64,000 bases of DNA from Nocardioides halotolerans DSM 19273 (GTDB lineage Bacteria > Actinomycetota > Actinomycetes > Propionibacteriales > Nocardioidaceae): NCBI RefSeq assembly GCF_000422805.1, contig NZ_AUGT01000022.1:62001-126000 (forward strand), read 5' to 3'. Each line of letters starts with the position of its first letter. Within the stretch, counting starts at the first letter, position 1. The notes under the pieces are model-generated. The model worked only from the letters and a program-made list of their open reading frames with translations. It was not told the origin of the DNA and did no database searches. The translations under genes were made by a program, and so were the position numbers. Shown here piece after piece: positions 54,182 through 63,647 of this stretch.

Positions 54182-54652
54182 ATGGCAAGCCCACGGATCA
54201 GGAAGATCGCCGACCGGATCCAGCAGATCGTCGCCGAGATGCTCGAGCGGCGGCTCAAGGACCCGCGGCTGGGGTTCGTCACGGTCACCGACGTGCGCCT
54301 CACCGGCGACAGCCAGAACGCCACGATCTTCTACACGGTGCTGCCCGACGTCTCGATCGAGCAGAGCGACGAGGCCGCGCTGGCCGCGACGGCCGCCGCG
54401 CTCGAGTCGGCCAAGGGCCTGCTGCGCTCCGAGGTCGCCAAGCAGCTCGGCATGCGGCACGCGCCGACCCTCGAGTTCGTCGCCGACGCGCTGCCCGAGT
54501 CGGCGCGGCACCTCGACGAGGTGCTGGCCAAGGCCCGCGCGCTCGACGAGGAGGTCGCGGCGCGTCGCGGCGCGGCGTACGCCGGCGAGGAGGACCCGTA
54601 CAAGAAGCCGCGCGAGGTCGAGAGCGACGAGACCGACCCCGAGGATGACTGA
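54182..54652 (+). CDS. rbfA: Ribosome-binding factor A
   Basis: A 156-residue KH-like protein from ATG 54182 (GGAG about 8 bases upstream). [37 protein letters not shown] (read in parts) and the later [12 protein letters not shown] segment are the RbfA signature; an acidic C-terminal tail follows. It aids 30S maturation. The last 8 bases overlap truB. Confidence 0.94.
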   Translation: MASPRIRKIADRIQQIVAEMLERRLKDPRLGFVTVTDVRLTGDSQNATIFYTVLPDVSIEQSDEAALAATAAALESAKGLLRSEVAKQLGMRHAPTLEFVADALPESARHLDEVLAKARALDEEVAARRGAAYAGEEDPYKKPREVESDETDPEDD

Positions 54653-55508
54653 CCCGGGTCTCGTCGTCGTCGACAAGCCGGCCGGCCTCACCTCGCACGA
54701 CGTGGTGGCGCGGGTCCGGCGCCTGGCCGGCACCCGCAAGGTGGGCCACGCCGGCACCCTCGACCCCATGGCCACCGGCGTGCTGGTGCTCGGCGTCGAG
54801 CGCGCCACCCGGCTGCTCGGCCACCTGATGCTCACCGACAAGGCGTACGACGCCACGGTGCGGCTGGGCGTCTCGACGGTGACCGACGACGCCGAGGGCG
54901 AGGTGGTGTCGACGACACCGGCGGGCGGGCTCGACGAGGCGACGGTGCGGGAGGCGCTGGCCGGGTTCACCGGCGACCTGCTCCAGGTCCCGACCGCGGT
55001 CTCGGCGATCAAGGTCGACGGCAAGCGCGCCTACCAGCGCGTCCGCGAGGGGGAGCAGGTCGAGCTCACCGCGCGACCCGTGACCGTGCATGAGCTCGTC
55101 GTCCACGACGTGCGCGCCGAGGGCGACGTCGTCGACGTCGACCTCTCGCTGCGCTGCACCAGCGGCACCTACGTGCGTGCGATCGCGCGCGACGCCGGGG
55201 CCCGGCTGGGGGTGGGCGGCCACCTCACCGCCCTGCGGCGTACGGCGGTCGGTCCGTACGGGCTCGACGTCGCCCGCACCCTCGACGAGCTCGCCGACGA
55301 CTTCGCGGTGCTCCCGATCGCGGACGCCGCCCGCGCGGCGTTCGCCTCGGTCGACCTCGACGAGGACGCCGCCGGCGACGTCCGCGTCGGCCGCCCGCTC
55401 GACCTCGAGCTGGCCGGCCTGACCGCCGTCTTCGCCCCCGACGGCGCGTTCCTCGCGCTCTACGAGCCGCGCGAGGGACGTGCCCGCGCGGTGGCCGTCT
55501 TCACCTGA
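54645..55508 (+). CDS. truB: tRNA pseudouridine-55 synthase
   Basis: A 287-residue enzyme. [22 protein letters not shown], then [19 protein letters not shown] with the catalytic Asp39 and [32 protein letters not shown] and the C-terminal [14 protein letters not shown] are standard. It makes pseudouridine 55 in the tRNA T-loop. ATG lies inside the rbfA end (8-base overlap). Confidence 0.95.
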   Translation: MTDPGLVVVDKPAGLTSHDVVARVRRLAGTRKVGHAGTLDPMATGVLVLGVERATRLLGHLMLTDKAYDATVRLGVSTVTDDAEGEVVSTTPAGGLDEATVREALAGFTGDLLQVPTAVSAIKVDGKRAYQRVREGEQVELTARPVTVHELVVHDVRAEGDVVDVDLSLRCTSGTYVRAIARDAGARLGVGGHLTALRRTAVGPYGLDVARTLDELADDFAVLPIADAARAAFASVDLDEDAAGDVRVGRPLDLELAGLTAVFAPDGAFLALYEPREGRARAVAVFT

Positions 55509-55525
55509 GCCCTAGAGTTCCCGTC

Positions 55526-56476
55526 GTGGAGATCTGGCGCTCGCTCGCCGAGGTGCCGGCCGACCTGGGCGGCACCGTCGTGACGATCGGCAACTTCGAC
55601 GGGGTCCACCTCGGGCACCGACGGGTGCTGTCCCGGGCACGGGAGGTCGCGGACGAGCGCGGGCTGACGCTGGTCGCCGTCACGTTCGACCCGCACCCGA
55701 TGGCGGTGCTCCGCCCCGAGCACGCGCCGACCCAGCTCACCACCGTCGAGCGCCGGGCCGATCTCCTCGCCGAGGCCGGCGCCGACCACGTGCTCGCCCT
55801 GCCCTTCGACGCCGACATGGCGTCGTGGACGCCCGAGGAGTTCGAGCGCCGCGTGCTGGTCGACGCCCTGCGCGCCAAGGCGGTGGTGGTCGGCGCGAAC
55901 TTCCGGTTCGGCACCCGCGCCTCCGGCGACGTGGCGACGCTCCAGGCGCTCGGCGCGGAGCACGGCTTCACCGCCGAGGGCATCCCGCTCGACGGCGGGC
56001 CGATGGTCTGGTCGTCGACCTACGTCCGCACCTGCCTGGCGGCGGGCGACGTCGCGGGCGCGGCGGAGGCGCTCGGGCACCCGTACGCCGTCCGCGGCGT
56101 CGTCGTGCAGGGCGACCAGCGCGGCCGCGAGCTCGGCTTCCCGACCGCCAACGTGCCGACCGACGGGATGACCGCGGCGCCGGCCGACGGGGTCTACGCC
56201 GGCTGGCTCAAGCGGCTCGACACCGGCGAGACCTACCCGGCCGCGATCAGCGTCGGCACCAACCCGACCTTCGACGGCGTGCGCGCGCGGCGGGTCGAGA
56301 GCTACGTCCTCGACCGCACCGACCTCGAGCTCTACGGCGTCGAGGTCGAGGTCGCCTTCGTCGACCGGCTGCGCGGGATGGTGGCCTTCGACTCGGTCGA
56401 GGCCCTCGTCGAGCAGATGCACGCCGACGTCGACCGCGCGCGCGAGCTCGTCGGCGACGCCGCCGCCGAGCAGTAG
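55526..56476 (+). CDS. ribF: Bifunctional riboflavin kinase/FAD synthetase
   Basis: A 316-residue protein from GTG 55526. The FAD synthetase half has VTIGNFDGVHLGHRRVL, FDPHPMAVL and VVVGANFRFGTRASGD; the riboflavin kinase half has RGRELGFPTANVPTD and NPTFDG, ending with LRGMVAFDSVEALVEQM. It converts riboflavin to FMN and FAD. Adjacent to truB, as in most actinobacteria. Confidence 0.95.
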   Translation: MEIWRSLAEVPADLGGTVVTIGNFDGVHLGHRRVLSRAREVADERGLTLVAVTFDPHPMAVLRPEHAPTQLTTVERRADLLAEAGADHVLALPFDADMASWTPEEFERRVLVDALRAKAVVVGANFRFGTRASGDVATLQALGAEHGFTAEGIPLDGGPMVWSSTYVRTCLAAGDVAGAAEALGHPYAVRGVVVQGDQRGRELGFPTANVPTDGMTAAPADGVYAGWLKRLDTGETYPAAISVGTNPTFDGVRARRVESYVLDRTDLELYGVEVEVAFVDRLRGMVAFDSVEALVEQMHADVDRARELVGDAAAEQ

Positions 56477-56485
56477 CCTGCCCGC

Positions 56486-57529
56486 GTGCCGCCCAGGATC
56501 GATGCCTCCTCCCGAGCGGAGGCGTGGTTCCTCGAGCACGGTCTCCCGTACTTCGTCGACGACGTCCGGGCCGACGTGCGCCACCGGCTGCGCCGGTCAC
56601 GGCTCCTCGTGGTGCTGGCCGTGGCCTGCGGGCTCGGTGTGGCGGCCGGGGTCGTGGTGGCCCTGCTGGCGGACCGCGACGAGGGCACCAACGGCTTCAC
56701 CACCGGCGTCACGGTCGGGCTGGCCGTGGTCACCGTCTACGCGCTGCGCGCCCTCAAGGCCGACGCGATCGCCCGGTGGGCGGCGGGGCGTGCCCTGGGC
56801 AGCCTCGGTCTCCTGGTGCCCCTGGCGACCCGTGCGCTGCCGATGCTGCTGCTGTTCATCACCTTCCTCTTCATCAACACCGAGGTCTGGCAGGTCGCGA
56901 ACGCGCTGAGCCCCGGTGTGCTCGGCGGCTCGGTGCTCTTCTTCGGCCTGGCCGCCGTGTTCTTCCTCGTCTCCCGGCTCGGGGAGGAGCTGGACGACGT
57001 CGACGACCTCGACTCCACGGAGGCGGTCGTGGCGGCCTGCCGCGACACCCCCGTCCAGTCGGAGGCGAGCGAGCTGGCGCTCCAGGGCGAGAAGCTCGCC
57101 GTGGACTCCCACGTCGTGGGCCTGGAGAAGGCCAACCTCGTGCTGGCGCTCGTCATCGCCCAGGCGGTCCAGGTGTTCCTGCTCGCGGTGGCCGTCTCGA
57201 CGTTCTTCGTCCTCTTCGGCGCGGTGGCCATCGACGACCACGTCATCGAGAGCTGGGTGGAGGGCGGGGCCGACTACCGGCTGGGCCAGCACCTGGTCAG
57301 CGTCCAGCTGTTCAAGGTGGCGATCTTCCTCGGCTCGTTCAGCGGCCTCTACTTCACCGTCTACGCGATCACCGACGCGACCTACCGCCAGCAGTTCTTC
57401 ACCGAGATCCTCCGCGAGCTGGAGCGCGCCGTCGGCGTGCGGGCGGTCTATCGAGACCTGCAGGACCACCGCCACGAGGCCGGCGTCACAGACGGAGGTA
57501 GGCCAGCACCGCCTGCACCCGCCGGTTGA
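56486..57529 (+). CDS. Hypothetical multi-pass membrane protein
   Basis: A 347-residue protein with at least five predicted helices (LLVVLAVACGLGVAAGVVVALL; GVTVGLAVVTVYALRAL; ALPMLLLFITFLFI; GSVLFFGLAAVFFLVSRLG; VFLLAVAVSTFFVLFGAVA). It begins with a soluble 30-residue segment (RAEAWFLEHGLPYFVDDVRADV). No family is recognised. It starts 9 bp after ribF and may be co-transcribed; its 3' end overlaps the convergent response regulator by 44 bp. Confidence 0.6.
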   Translation: MPPRIDASSRAEAWFLEHGLPYFVDDVRADVRHRLRRSRLLVVLAVACGLGVAAGVVVALLADRDEGTNGFTTGVTVGLAVVTVYALRALKADAIARWAAGRALGSLGLLVPLATRALPMLLLFITFLFINTEVWQVANALSPGVLGGSVLFFGLAAVFFLVSRLGEELDDVDDLDSTEAVVAACRDTPVQSEASELALQGEKLAVDSHVVGLEKANLVLALVIAQAVQVFLLAVAVSTFFVLFGAVAIDDHVIESWVEGGADYRLGQHLVSVQLFKVAIFLGSFSGLYFTVYAITDATYRQQFFTEILRELERAVGVRAVYRDLQDHRHEAGVTDGGRPAPPAPAG

Positions 57530-58139
57530 CCTCGAGATCGACCGGCAGGTCGAGCTTGGCGAAGATGCTGTTGATGTGCTTCGCGACCGCCTTCTCGGTG
57601 ACGTGGAGGCTGGCGCCGATCGACGCGTTGGACTTGCCCTCGGCCATCAGCGCGAGCACCTCCCGCTCGCGCGGCGTCAGGCGCTCGAGCGGCTCGTCGC
57701 GGCGGCGCGCCATCACCGTGGCCACCACCTCGGGGTCGAGCACGGTGCCGCCGTCGAGGACCCGGCGTACGCCGTCGACGAACTGGCGCACGTCGGAGAC
57801 GCGGTCCTTGAGCAGGTAGCCGACCGCGCCCTCGCCGCTGGCCAGCAGCTCGCGCGCGTAGAGCTGCTCGACGTACTGCGAGAGCACCAGCACGGGGAAG
57901 CCCGGCCGCTGCGCGCGCACCGCGATCGCGGCGCGGAGGCCCTCGTCGGTGAACGTCGGCGGCATCCGCACGTCGAGCACCGCGCCGTCGACCTCGGGGT
58001 CGAGCAGGGCGGCGTCGAGCTCGACCGCGTTGTCGACCTCGCGGGCGACCACGAAGCCCGAGCCCGCGAGGAGCTGGGTCAGCCCGGCTCGGAGGAGGGC
58101 GTTGTCCTCGGCGAGGACGAGGCGGGGCTCAGGACGCAC
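57486..58139 (-). CDS. NarL/LuxR-type response regulator
   Basis: A 217-residue regulator from GTG 58139 (GGAGG close upstream). Receiver: acidic pocket LVLAEDN, phospho-acceptor Asp56 in AVLDVRMPP, conserved Lys in GYLLKDRV. The output domain is a GerE HTH (LTPREREVLALMAEGKSNASIGASLHVTEKAVAKHI, read in parts). It overlaps the kinase gene by 61 bases, so the two are translationally linked. Likely target: the divergent MMPL transporter. Confidence 0.92.
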   Translation of the reverse strand: MRPEPRLVLAEDNALLRAGLTQLLAGSGFVVAREVDNAVELDAALLDPEVDGAVLDVRMPPTFTDEGLRAAIAVRAQRPGFPVLVLSQYVEQLYARELLASGEGAVGYLLKDRVSDVRQFVDGVRRVLDGGTVLDPEVVATVMARRRDEPLERLTPREREVLALMAEGKSNASIGASLHVTEKAVAKHINSIFAKLDLPVDLEVNRRVQAVLAYLRL

Positions 58140-59269
58140 GGCACCTCCAGCGTGACGATCGTGGGGCCCCCGTCGGGGCTGGACACCGCCATCGTGCCGT
58201 CGAACGCCGCCAGGCGTCGCATCACACCCCGCATGCCGGTGCCCGCTTCCGCATCGGCGCCGCCCCGGCCGTCGTCGCCGACCACGACGCGGAGCAGGCC
58301 GTCGCGATGGGCGAGCTCCACCCAGGCCTGCTGGTGGCCGGAGTGCTTGGCGGCGTTGGCGAGGCACTCGGCGACCGCGAAGTAGACCGCCGACTCGATG
58401 GGGGCGGGCGGTCGCCCGCTGAGGTCGCCGACCACCTCGACCGGCACCGCCATGTCGAGGGCCAGCGCCCGGATGGCGCCGTCGAGGCCCCGGTCGGCGA
58501 GCACCGGCGGGTGGATGCCGCGCACCACCGAGCGGAGGTCGGCGATGGCCGCGGACGTCGCGGCGCGCGCCTCGGTGACCGTGCGCCGCGCCGCCTCGGG
58601 GTCGCGCTCGAACTGCTCCTCCGCCATGCCCAGGCTCATCGACACCGCCACCAGCCGGGCCTGGGTCCCGTCGTGCAGGTCGCGCTCGAGCCGGCGCAGC
58701 TCGGCCGCCGAGTGGTCGACGGCCTCCGCCCGGCTCCGGGTGAGGGCCGCGACCCGCCGCTCGAGGGTCTCGGTGCTGCCGTAGGTGAGCAGCAGCCGGT
58801 CGACCTGCGACCGCATCGCCATCAGCGGGGGCGCGCCGAACCACCAGAAGAACCCGGTCGCCACCGCGAGGAGCAGCACGACCACGAGCAGCGAGATCAC
58901 CCAGCCGACGGTGATCGCCCAGAGGATCCAGACCAGGTCTCGCCAGGTCATCGGGTCGGCGAGCACCGAGCGCAGCTGCACGAGCGGTCCACCCTCGGGC
59001 GCGGGGCGGTACGGCGGTGGCAGGTCGACGCCGAGCACGCGGCCGGCGAACTGCCGCTGCCGGTTGGCGACGACCCGGATGAGCGGCACCGCCGCGACCA
59101 CGAAGACGACACCGACCCAGACGACCACCAGGAGCCCGCCCACGACGAACAGGACGAGGCCGATCACGAGGGGGACGAGCCAGAGCACCTGCTCGGCGGC
59201 GTACCCGGTGAGCTGGAGCCGCCCCGGCGGGGCAGGCTCCTGCGTGGGCACGGGCTGGGTGTCGGACAC
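58079..59269 (-). CDS. Sensor histidine kinase, NarL-partner type (HisKA_3)
   Basis: About 396 residues from GTG 59269; the Shine-Dalgarno is close to the codon and an earlier start cannot be excluded. Two pairs of helices in the first 190 residues (VLWLVPLVIGLVLFVVGGLLVVVWVG; WVISLLVVVLLLAVATGFFWWFG, read in parts) anchor it. H-box ERDLHDGTQARL, then the ATP lid (VYFAVAECLANAAKHSG; GVGDDGRGGADAEAGTGMRGVMRRL-like). It senses an unknown membrane signal and phosphorylates the adjoining regulator. Confidence 0.9.
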   Translation of the reverse strand: MSDTQPVPTQEPAPPGRLQLTGYAAEQVLWLVPLVIGLVLFVVGGLLVVVWVGVVFVVAAVPLIRVVANRQRQFAGRVLGVDLPPPYRPAPEGGPLVQLRSVLADPMTWRDLVWILWAITVGWVISLLVVVLLLAVATGFFWWFGAPPLMAMRSQVDRLLLTYGSTETLERRVAALTRSRAEAVDHSAAELRRLERDLHDGTQARLVAVSMSLGMAEEQFERDPEAARRTVTEARAATSAAIADLRSVVRGIHPPVLADRGLDGAIRALALDMAVPVEVVGDLSGRPPAPIESAVYFAVAECLANAAKHSGHQQAWVELAHRDGLLRVVVGDDGRGGADAEAGTGMRGVMRRLAAFDGTMAVSSPDGGPTIVTLEVPCVLSPASSSPRTTPSSEPG

Positions 59270-59301
59270 GCCTCCATCCTCTCCGAGCGCCGCCCGGCAG
59301 A

Positions 59302-59344
59302 CAGTGGTGCCAGCACCACCAGCGCTCGGGTCCTGCGACCACTG
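59302..59344. promoter_or_regulatory. Inverted repeats in the kinase/MMPL divergent promoter
   Basis: GTGGTGC-CA-GCACCAC (59304-59319) is a perfect palindrome, and CAGTGGT (59302-59308) also pairs with ACCACTG (59338-59344). Located between divergent starts, this is a candidate site for the NarL-type regulator. Confidence 0.5.
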
Positions 59345-59376
59345 ACCTGCGGCTCCGCGGCGCGAAGGCTGGAGCC

Positions 59377-61569
59377 ATGACGAACCCACTCTCATCTCTC
59401 GCTCATCGCACCGCCCGCTGGTGCGCCCTCCACCCCTGGCGCGCGATCCTCGGCTGGGTCGCGCTGGTGGCCTTCGCCGTCGGGCTGGCCACGATGGTGC
59501 CGACCCAGGAGAACACCGACGCCGACTACCGCCTCGGCGAGTCCGGGCGCGCGGACGCCATGGTCGCCGACGCCGGCTTCGACGACCCGGACACCGAGCA
59601 GGTGCTGATCACCGCCGGGCCGACCCAGACGGGGGGACAGCTCGACGACGCGAAAGCCCAGGAGGCGGCCGCCGCGGTCGTCGCGGCCATGACCGGTCTC
59701 CCGGGCGTCGACGACGTCGCCGAGCCCCAGGTGAGCCCGGACGGGTCGGCGTACCTCGTCTCGATCCAGCTCGCTCGCGATCAGGACGACGTGACCGCGC
59801 TTCAGGACGCCACCGCAGCAGTGCAGGAGGACTTCCCGGGGCTCCAGATCCGCCAGTCGGGCGATGTCAGTCTCGACGAGGCGATCGGCGACCGGGTGGC
59901 CGAGGACCTCTCGTCGGCCGAGACGCTCAGCCTCCCCGTGACGCTGATCCTGATGCTGCTCGCCTTCGGCGCGCTGATCGCGGCCGGCCTCCCGGTGCTG
60001 CTCGCCGGCAGCAGCGTCGCCGCCACCATCGGGGTGCTCGCGCCGGTCTCGCACCTGATCCACGCGGACGACACGGTCACCAGCATGATCGTGCTGATCG
60101 GCATGGCGGTCGGCGTCGACTACTCGCTCTTCTACCTCAAGCGGGAGCGCGAGGAGCGGGCCAAGGGCCACACCAGCCGCGACGCGGTGGAGATCGCCGC
60201 GCAGACCTCGGGGCACTCGATCCTGGTGTCCGGGGCCGCGGTGATCTGTTCGATGGCGGGGCTGTTCCTCATGGGCGACCCCACCTTCAACTCGCTGGCG
60301 TCCGGCTCGATCATCGTGGTCGCGGTCGCCGTGCTGGGGTCGATCACGGTGCTCCCGGCGCTGCTCGCCAAGCTGGGACGCTGGGTGGACCGCCCGCGCG
60401 TGCCGCTGCTCCACCGCGTTGTGCGCCGGATGCGCCCGGGCGCGGTCAGCGGTCGGATCCTCGGCCCGGTCGTCAAGCACCCTGCGGTCTCGCTGTTGCT
60501 CGGCGTCGTGGTCGTCGTGCTGCTCGCCGTGCCCGCCTTGGGCATGAAGACGCACAGCGGCAACCTCGAGACGCTGCCCGGCTCGATCGCCGAGGCGAGG
60601 ACGATGCAGGACCTCAGCGACGCCTTCCCGTCGGAGGGCACCACCGCCGACCTGGTCGTGCGGGCCGAGGCCTCGCAGCAGGACGACGTGGCCGCGGCGC
60701 TGGCCGAGGTGGAGGCCGCGGCCGAGGAGTCGTCGCTCTTCCGCCCCTCGGGGACCGACGTGCAGGTGTCCCAGGACGGCACGGTCTCGGTGCTCACCCT
60801 GGCGATGCCGTTCAAGGAGTCCGACGGCCGCGTGGACACCGCGATCGGGGACCTGCGCTCCGACCTCGCTCCGGCCGCGCTCGACGAGCTCCCAGGGCCG
60901 ACGGTGGAGTACGCCGTGGGCGGGGGCTCGGCCGAGTCGCTCGACTTCGTCGAGCGCCAGCAGTCGCGGCTGCCGCTGGTCATCGGGTTCGTGCTGCTCC
61001 TGACCCTGGTGATCATGGGCGTGACCTTCCGCAGCGCGCCGGTGGCGATCATCTCGGCGCTGCTCAACCTCGCGTCGGTGGGCGTGGCCTTCGGCCTCAT
61101 GACGATGGTCTTCCAGCACGGGTGGTTCGAGAGCGCGCTCGACTTCAGCAGCCCGGGCTTCGTCATCGACTGGCTGCCGCTGTTCGTGCTGGTCGTGCTG
61201 GTCGGGCTGTCGATGGACTACCACGTGTTCGTGCTGAGCCGGATCCGCGAGCACGTGCAGCGCGGGCTCCCGACCCGGCTCGCCGTGCGCCAAGGCGTGA
61301 CCGACACGGCCGGCGTCGTGACCAGCGCGGCCGCGGTGATGGTCTCGGTGTTCTCCATCTTCGCGACGCTGTCGATGCTGGAGATGAAGATGATGGGCGT
61401 GGCCCTGTCCGGGGCGATCCTCCTGGACGCGACGCTGATCCGGCTGGTGATGCTGCCGGCGGTCCTGTGCCTGCTCGGCGACCGGGCCTGGTGGCCGATG
61501 CGCCGCCCGCGCCCGCTGGGCGAGCGGGTCTCCGAGCGCGAGCCGGCGTACGACTCAGCCGGCGTCTAG
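59377..61569 (+). CDS. MMPL-family (RND-like) transporter
   Basis: A 730-residue protein with about 12 helices in two MMPL repeats: N-terminal helix (WRAILGWVALVAFAVGLATMV), a periplasmic loop (about residues 50-165), GMAVGVDYSLFYLKREREER, then the second half with VGLSMDYHVFVLSRIREHVQRG. The proton-relay Asp-Tyr pairs in 'GVDYS' and 'SMDYH' are retained. Members export lipids or drugs. Divergent from the two-component system, which probably regulates it. The 3' end overlaps HPr by 15 bp. Confidence 0.92.
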   Translation: MTNPLSSLAHRTARWCALHPWRAILGWVALVAFAVGLATMVPTQENTDADYRLGESGRADAMVADAGFDDPDTEQVLITAGPTQTGGQLDDAKAQEAAAAVVAAMTGLPGVDDVAEPQVSPDGSAYLVSIQLARDQDDVTALQDATAAVQEDFPGLQIRQSGDVSLDEAIGDRVAEDLSSAETLSLPVTLILMLLAFGALIAAGLPVLLAGSSVAATIGVLAPVSHLIHADDTVTSMIVLIGMAVGVDYSLFYLKREREERAKGHTSRDAVEIAAQTSGHSILVSGAAVICSMAGLFLMGDPTFNSLASGSIIVVAVAVLGSITVLPALLAKLGRWVDRPRVPLLHRVVRRMRPGAVSGRILGPVVKHPAVSLLLGVVVVVLLAVPALGMKTHSGNLETLPGSIAEARTMQDLSDAFPSEGTTADLVVRAEASQQDDVAAALAEVEAAAEESSLFRPSGTDVQVSQDGTVSVLTLAMPFKESDGRVDTAIGDLRSDLAPAALDELPGPTVEYAVGGGSAESLDFVERQQSRLPLVIGFVLLLTLVIMGVTFRSAPVAIISALLNLASVGVAFGLMTMVFQHGWFESALDFSSPGFVIDWLPLFVLVVLVGLSMDYHVFVLSRIREHVQRGLPTRLAVRQGVTDTAGVVTSAAAVMVSVFSIFATLSMLEMKMMGVALSGAILLDATLIRLVMLPAVLCLLGDRAWWPMRRPRPLGERVSEREPAYDSAGV

Positions 61570-61800
61570 GTCCTGCTCCACGAGCGCGGCGATGCTGTCG
61601 ACGGCCGACTGGTCCTCACCAGCGACCTCGACGGTGTCGCCGTGCTTCGCGCCCAGGGTCATGAGCATCAGCGACGAGCTGGCGTCGACGCCGTTGATGG
61701 TCACGGTGCTGCCGAGGGCCCCGGCCGCCTCGGCGATGAGGGCGGCGGGGCGGGCGTGCAGGCCGACGGACGAGCCGACGGTGACGGACGTGCTGGGCAT
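61555..61800 (-). CDS. ptsH: Phosphocarrier protein HPr
   Basis: An 81-residue protein. GLHARPA carries the phospho-site His15, and SLMLMTLGAKHGD is the Ser46-type region (Ser43). It passes phosphate from enzyme I to sugar-specific IIA domains. Its 20-bp spacing from fruK and the 15-bp overlap with the MMPL 3' end place it last in the fruR-fruK-ptsH minus-strand unit. Confidence 0.93.
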   Translation of the reverse strand: MPSTSVTVGSSVGLHARPAALIAEAAGALGSTVTINGVDASSSLMLMTLGAKHGDTVEVAGEDQSAVDSIAALVEQDLDAG

Positions 61801-61820
61801 GGTTCTCCTCGTGTCGCGGG

Positions 61821-62786
61821 TCAGAGCTGCTGGACGACGACGCGCTCCGGGTGGAGGTCGTCGGGGCCGGGGATCGTGGTGCCGGGCAGCCCGGCCGCGG
61901 CGCTCCCGTAGGCCACCGCGAGGGCCAGCCGGTCGGGCGGGTCGAGGCGGCGCTGCTCGGCGAGCAGGTAGCCGAACAGCGTGCAGTCGCCGGCCCCGAC
62001 GGTGCTGACCACGACGGTGGGTGGCGCCGGAGCGTGCCACGCGCCGTGGGCGTCCACCAGGACGGCACCCCGGGCGCCGAGGGTCGCCAGGACGGCGCCG
62101 ACCCCGCGGTCGACGAGCGTGCGGGCGGCCTTCGCCGTCAGCGCCGGGTCGGTCTCGAGCTGGGCGGCGTCGCCGCCGGTCACCGACGCGAGCTCCTCGG
62201 CGTTCGGCTTCAGCAGGTCGGGTGCCGCGCCGGGCAGGCGGTCGACGAGCGCGGCCAGCGGGCCCTCGCTCGTGTCGACCGCGACCCGGCTGACCCCGCG
62301 CAGCCGCGCGACCAGGTCGGCGTAGTAGTCGCTGGACGCGCCGGGTGGCAGGGAGCCGGCCAGCACCGTCCAGGCGCCGCCCGCCGCACTGCTGACCAGC
62401 GCCGCGGCGAGGTCGTCGAGGTGCTCGGTCGCCACAGCGGCGCCCGGGCCGTTGAGCTTGGTCGTCGTGCCGTCCGGCTCGGTGAGCGTGAGGTTGACCC
62501 GGATGTCGCCCGCCGGCCGCGACGGACGGCAGTCGATGCCGGCCACCTCGAGCTCGTGGACGAACGGGTCGTCGGGACGAGCGGGGAGGACGGCGATGGT
62601 GGGCAGCCCGGCGGCGACCGCGGCCCGGGAGATGTTGACCCCCTTGCCGCCGGCCTGGGAGGTCATCGCCTCCACGCGCACCACGGCGCCGCGCTCGAGG
62701 GGTCCGGGCAGCGCGACCGTGCGGTCGAAGCTGGGGTTGGCCGTGAGCGTGACGATCGCGCCGGCGACGCCGGCCGCGGCACTCAT
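61821..62786 (-). CDS. fruK: 1-phosphofructokinase (PfkB family)
   Basis: A 321-residue PfkB kinase. VTLTANPSFDRTV at the start, sugar site SQAGGKGVNISRA (44-54), LLKPNAEELA near 191-200 and the catalytic GAGD (264-267). The NPSFD and GGKGVN forms are those of 1-phosphofructokinases rather than ribokinases. It phosphorylates fructose 1-phosphate made by a fructose PTS. The ATG overlaps the deoR stop (ATGA). Confidence 0.93.
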   Translation of the reverse strand: MSAAAGVAGAIVTLTANPSFDRTVALPGPLERGAVVRVEAMTSQAGGKGVNISRAAVAAGLPTIAVLPARPDDPFVHELEVAGIDCRPSRPAGDIRVNLTLTEPDGTTTKLNGPGAAVATEHLDDLAAALVSSAAGGAWTVLAGSLPPGASSDYYADLVARLRGVSRVAVDTSEGPLAALVDRLPGAAPDLLKPNAEELASVTGGDAAQLETDPALTAKAARTLVDRGVGAVLATLGARGAVLVDAHGAWHAPAPPTVVVSTVGAGDCTLFGYLLAEQRRLDPPDRLALAVAYGSAAAGLPGTTIPGPDDLHPERVVVQQL

Positions 62787-63550
62787 GCGCGCACCACGTC
62801 GAGCCCGATCGCCTCGAACGACGCTGCGTCCTCGCCGTCGATGCCGTCGTCGGTGACGAGGACGTCGACGTCCTCGAGGTCGGCGAAGCGCACCGTGCGC
62901 TCCTGCCCGACCTTGGTCGCATCGGCGAGGACGACCACGCGCTGGCCGCTCGCGATGAGCGCGCGCTTGGTCGCGGCCTCCTCGGGGTCGGGGGTCGAGA
63001 GGCCGTGGCGCACCGAGATCCCGTTGGTGCCCACGAACGCCAGGTCGGCGCGCAGTTGGCCGATGGCCTCGATGGTCGCGTGTCCGACGGCCGCCTGGGT
63101 GGCCGGCCGCACGCGGCCCGGGAGCAGGTGCAGCTCGACGTGGGGGAGCGGTGCCAGCAGCGCGGCGATCGGGACGGCGTGCGTGATCACGGTCCAGTGG
63201 TCGGTGGGCGGCAGCAGGGCGGCGAGCCGCACCGTCGTGCTGCCGGCGTCGAGCAGGAGCGTGCAGCCGCCCTCGGGCAGCAGCGCGGCGGCCGCCCGCG
63301 CGATCCGCTCCTTCTCGCCGGCCTGGGCGAGGTCGCGGTCGGGGAGCTGGGCCTCGAGCATGGTCACCGAGCGCGTCGAGACCGCGCCGCCGTGCACCCG
63401 CCGCAGCAGCTTGAGCTTCTCGAGCTGGGAGAGGTCGCGCCGCACCGTCTCGGTGGTCACGTCGAAGTGCGAGGCGAGCTCGGTCACCGCGACGCGGCCG
63501 CGGGTGGCCACGAGCTCCGCGATGGCCTGGTGCCGCTCCTCGGCGTACAT
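62783..63550 (-). CDS. DeoR-family regulator (FruR-like)
   Basis: A 255-residue protein from ATG 63550. HTH VAVTELASHFDVTTETVRRDLSQLEKL is DeoR-type; the sensor domain carries LLLDAGSTTVRLA, VGHATIEAIGQLRADLAFVGTNGI and ADATKVGQERTVRFADL, the sugar-phosphate isomerase-like ligand fold. It is in one unit with fruK and ptsH and is divergent from enzyme I; a fructose-phosphate inducer is likely. Confidence 0.92.
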   Translation of the reverse strand: MYAEERHQAIAELVATRGRVAVTELASHFDVTTETVRRDLSQLEKLKLLRRVHGGAVSTRSVTMLEAQLPDRDLAQAGEKERIARAAAALLPEGGCTLLLDAGSTTVRLAALLPPTDHWTVITHAVPIAALLAPLPHVELHLLPGRVRPATQAAVGHATIEAIGQLRADLAFVGTNGISVRHGLSTPDPEEAATKRALIASGQRVVVLADATKVGQERTVRFADLEDVDVLVTDDGIDGEDAASFEAIGLDVVRA

Positions 63551-63584
63551 GGCGTGCTCCTGACTGGGCCGGGCGTGGATCTGT

Positions 63585-63614
63585 GAATATGTTGTTTTAG
63601 TCCCGAATATGTTG
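63585..63614. promoter_or_regulatory. Direct-repeat operator of the PTS locus
   Basis: GAATATGTTG occurs twice (63585-63594 and 63605-63614), exactly 20 bp apart, in the 97-bp spacer between the DeoR regulator and enzyme I. Two helical turns of separation is typical of DeoR-family operators. The second copy contains an in-frame ATG (63609), so the start at 63648 is preferred for enzyme I. Confidence 0.75.
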
Positions 63615-63647
63615 ACTGTCAAGGACGGCGTGCCCTTGGATGAGGAC

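Noticed and set aside
51233..55024. A 1263-codon open frame antisense to infB, rbfA and truB
   Set aside because: It is a GC-rich antisense shadow: infB, rbfA and truB on the other strand have full family motifs, and the antisense translation is low-complexity Arg/Asp/Val/His with no domain.
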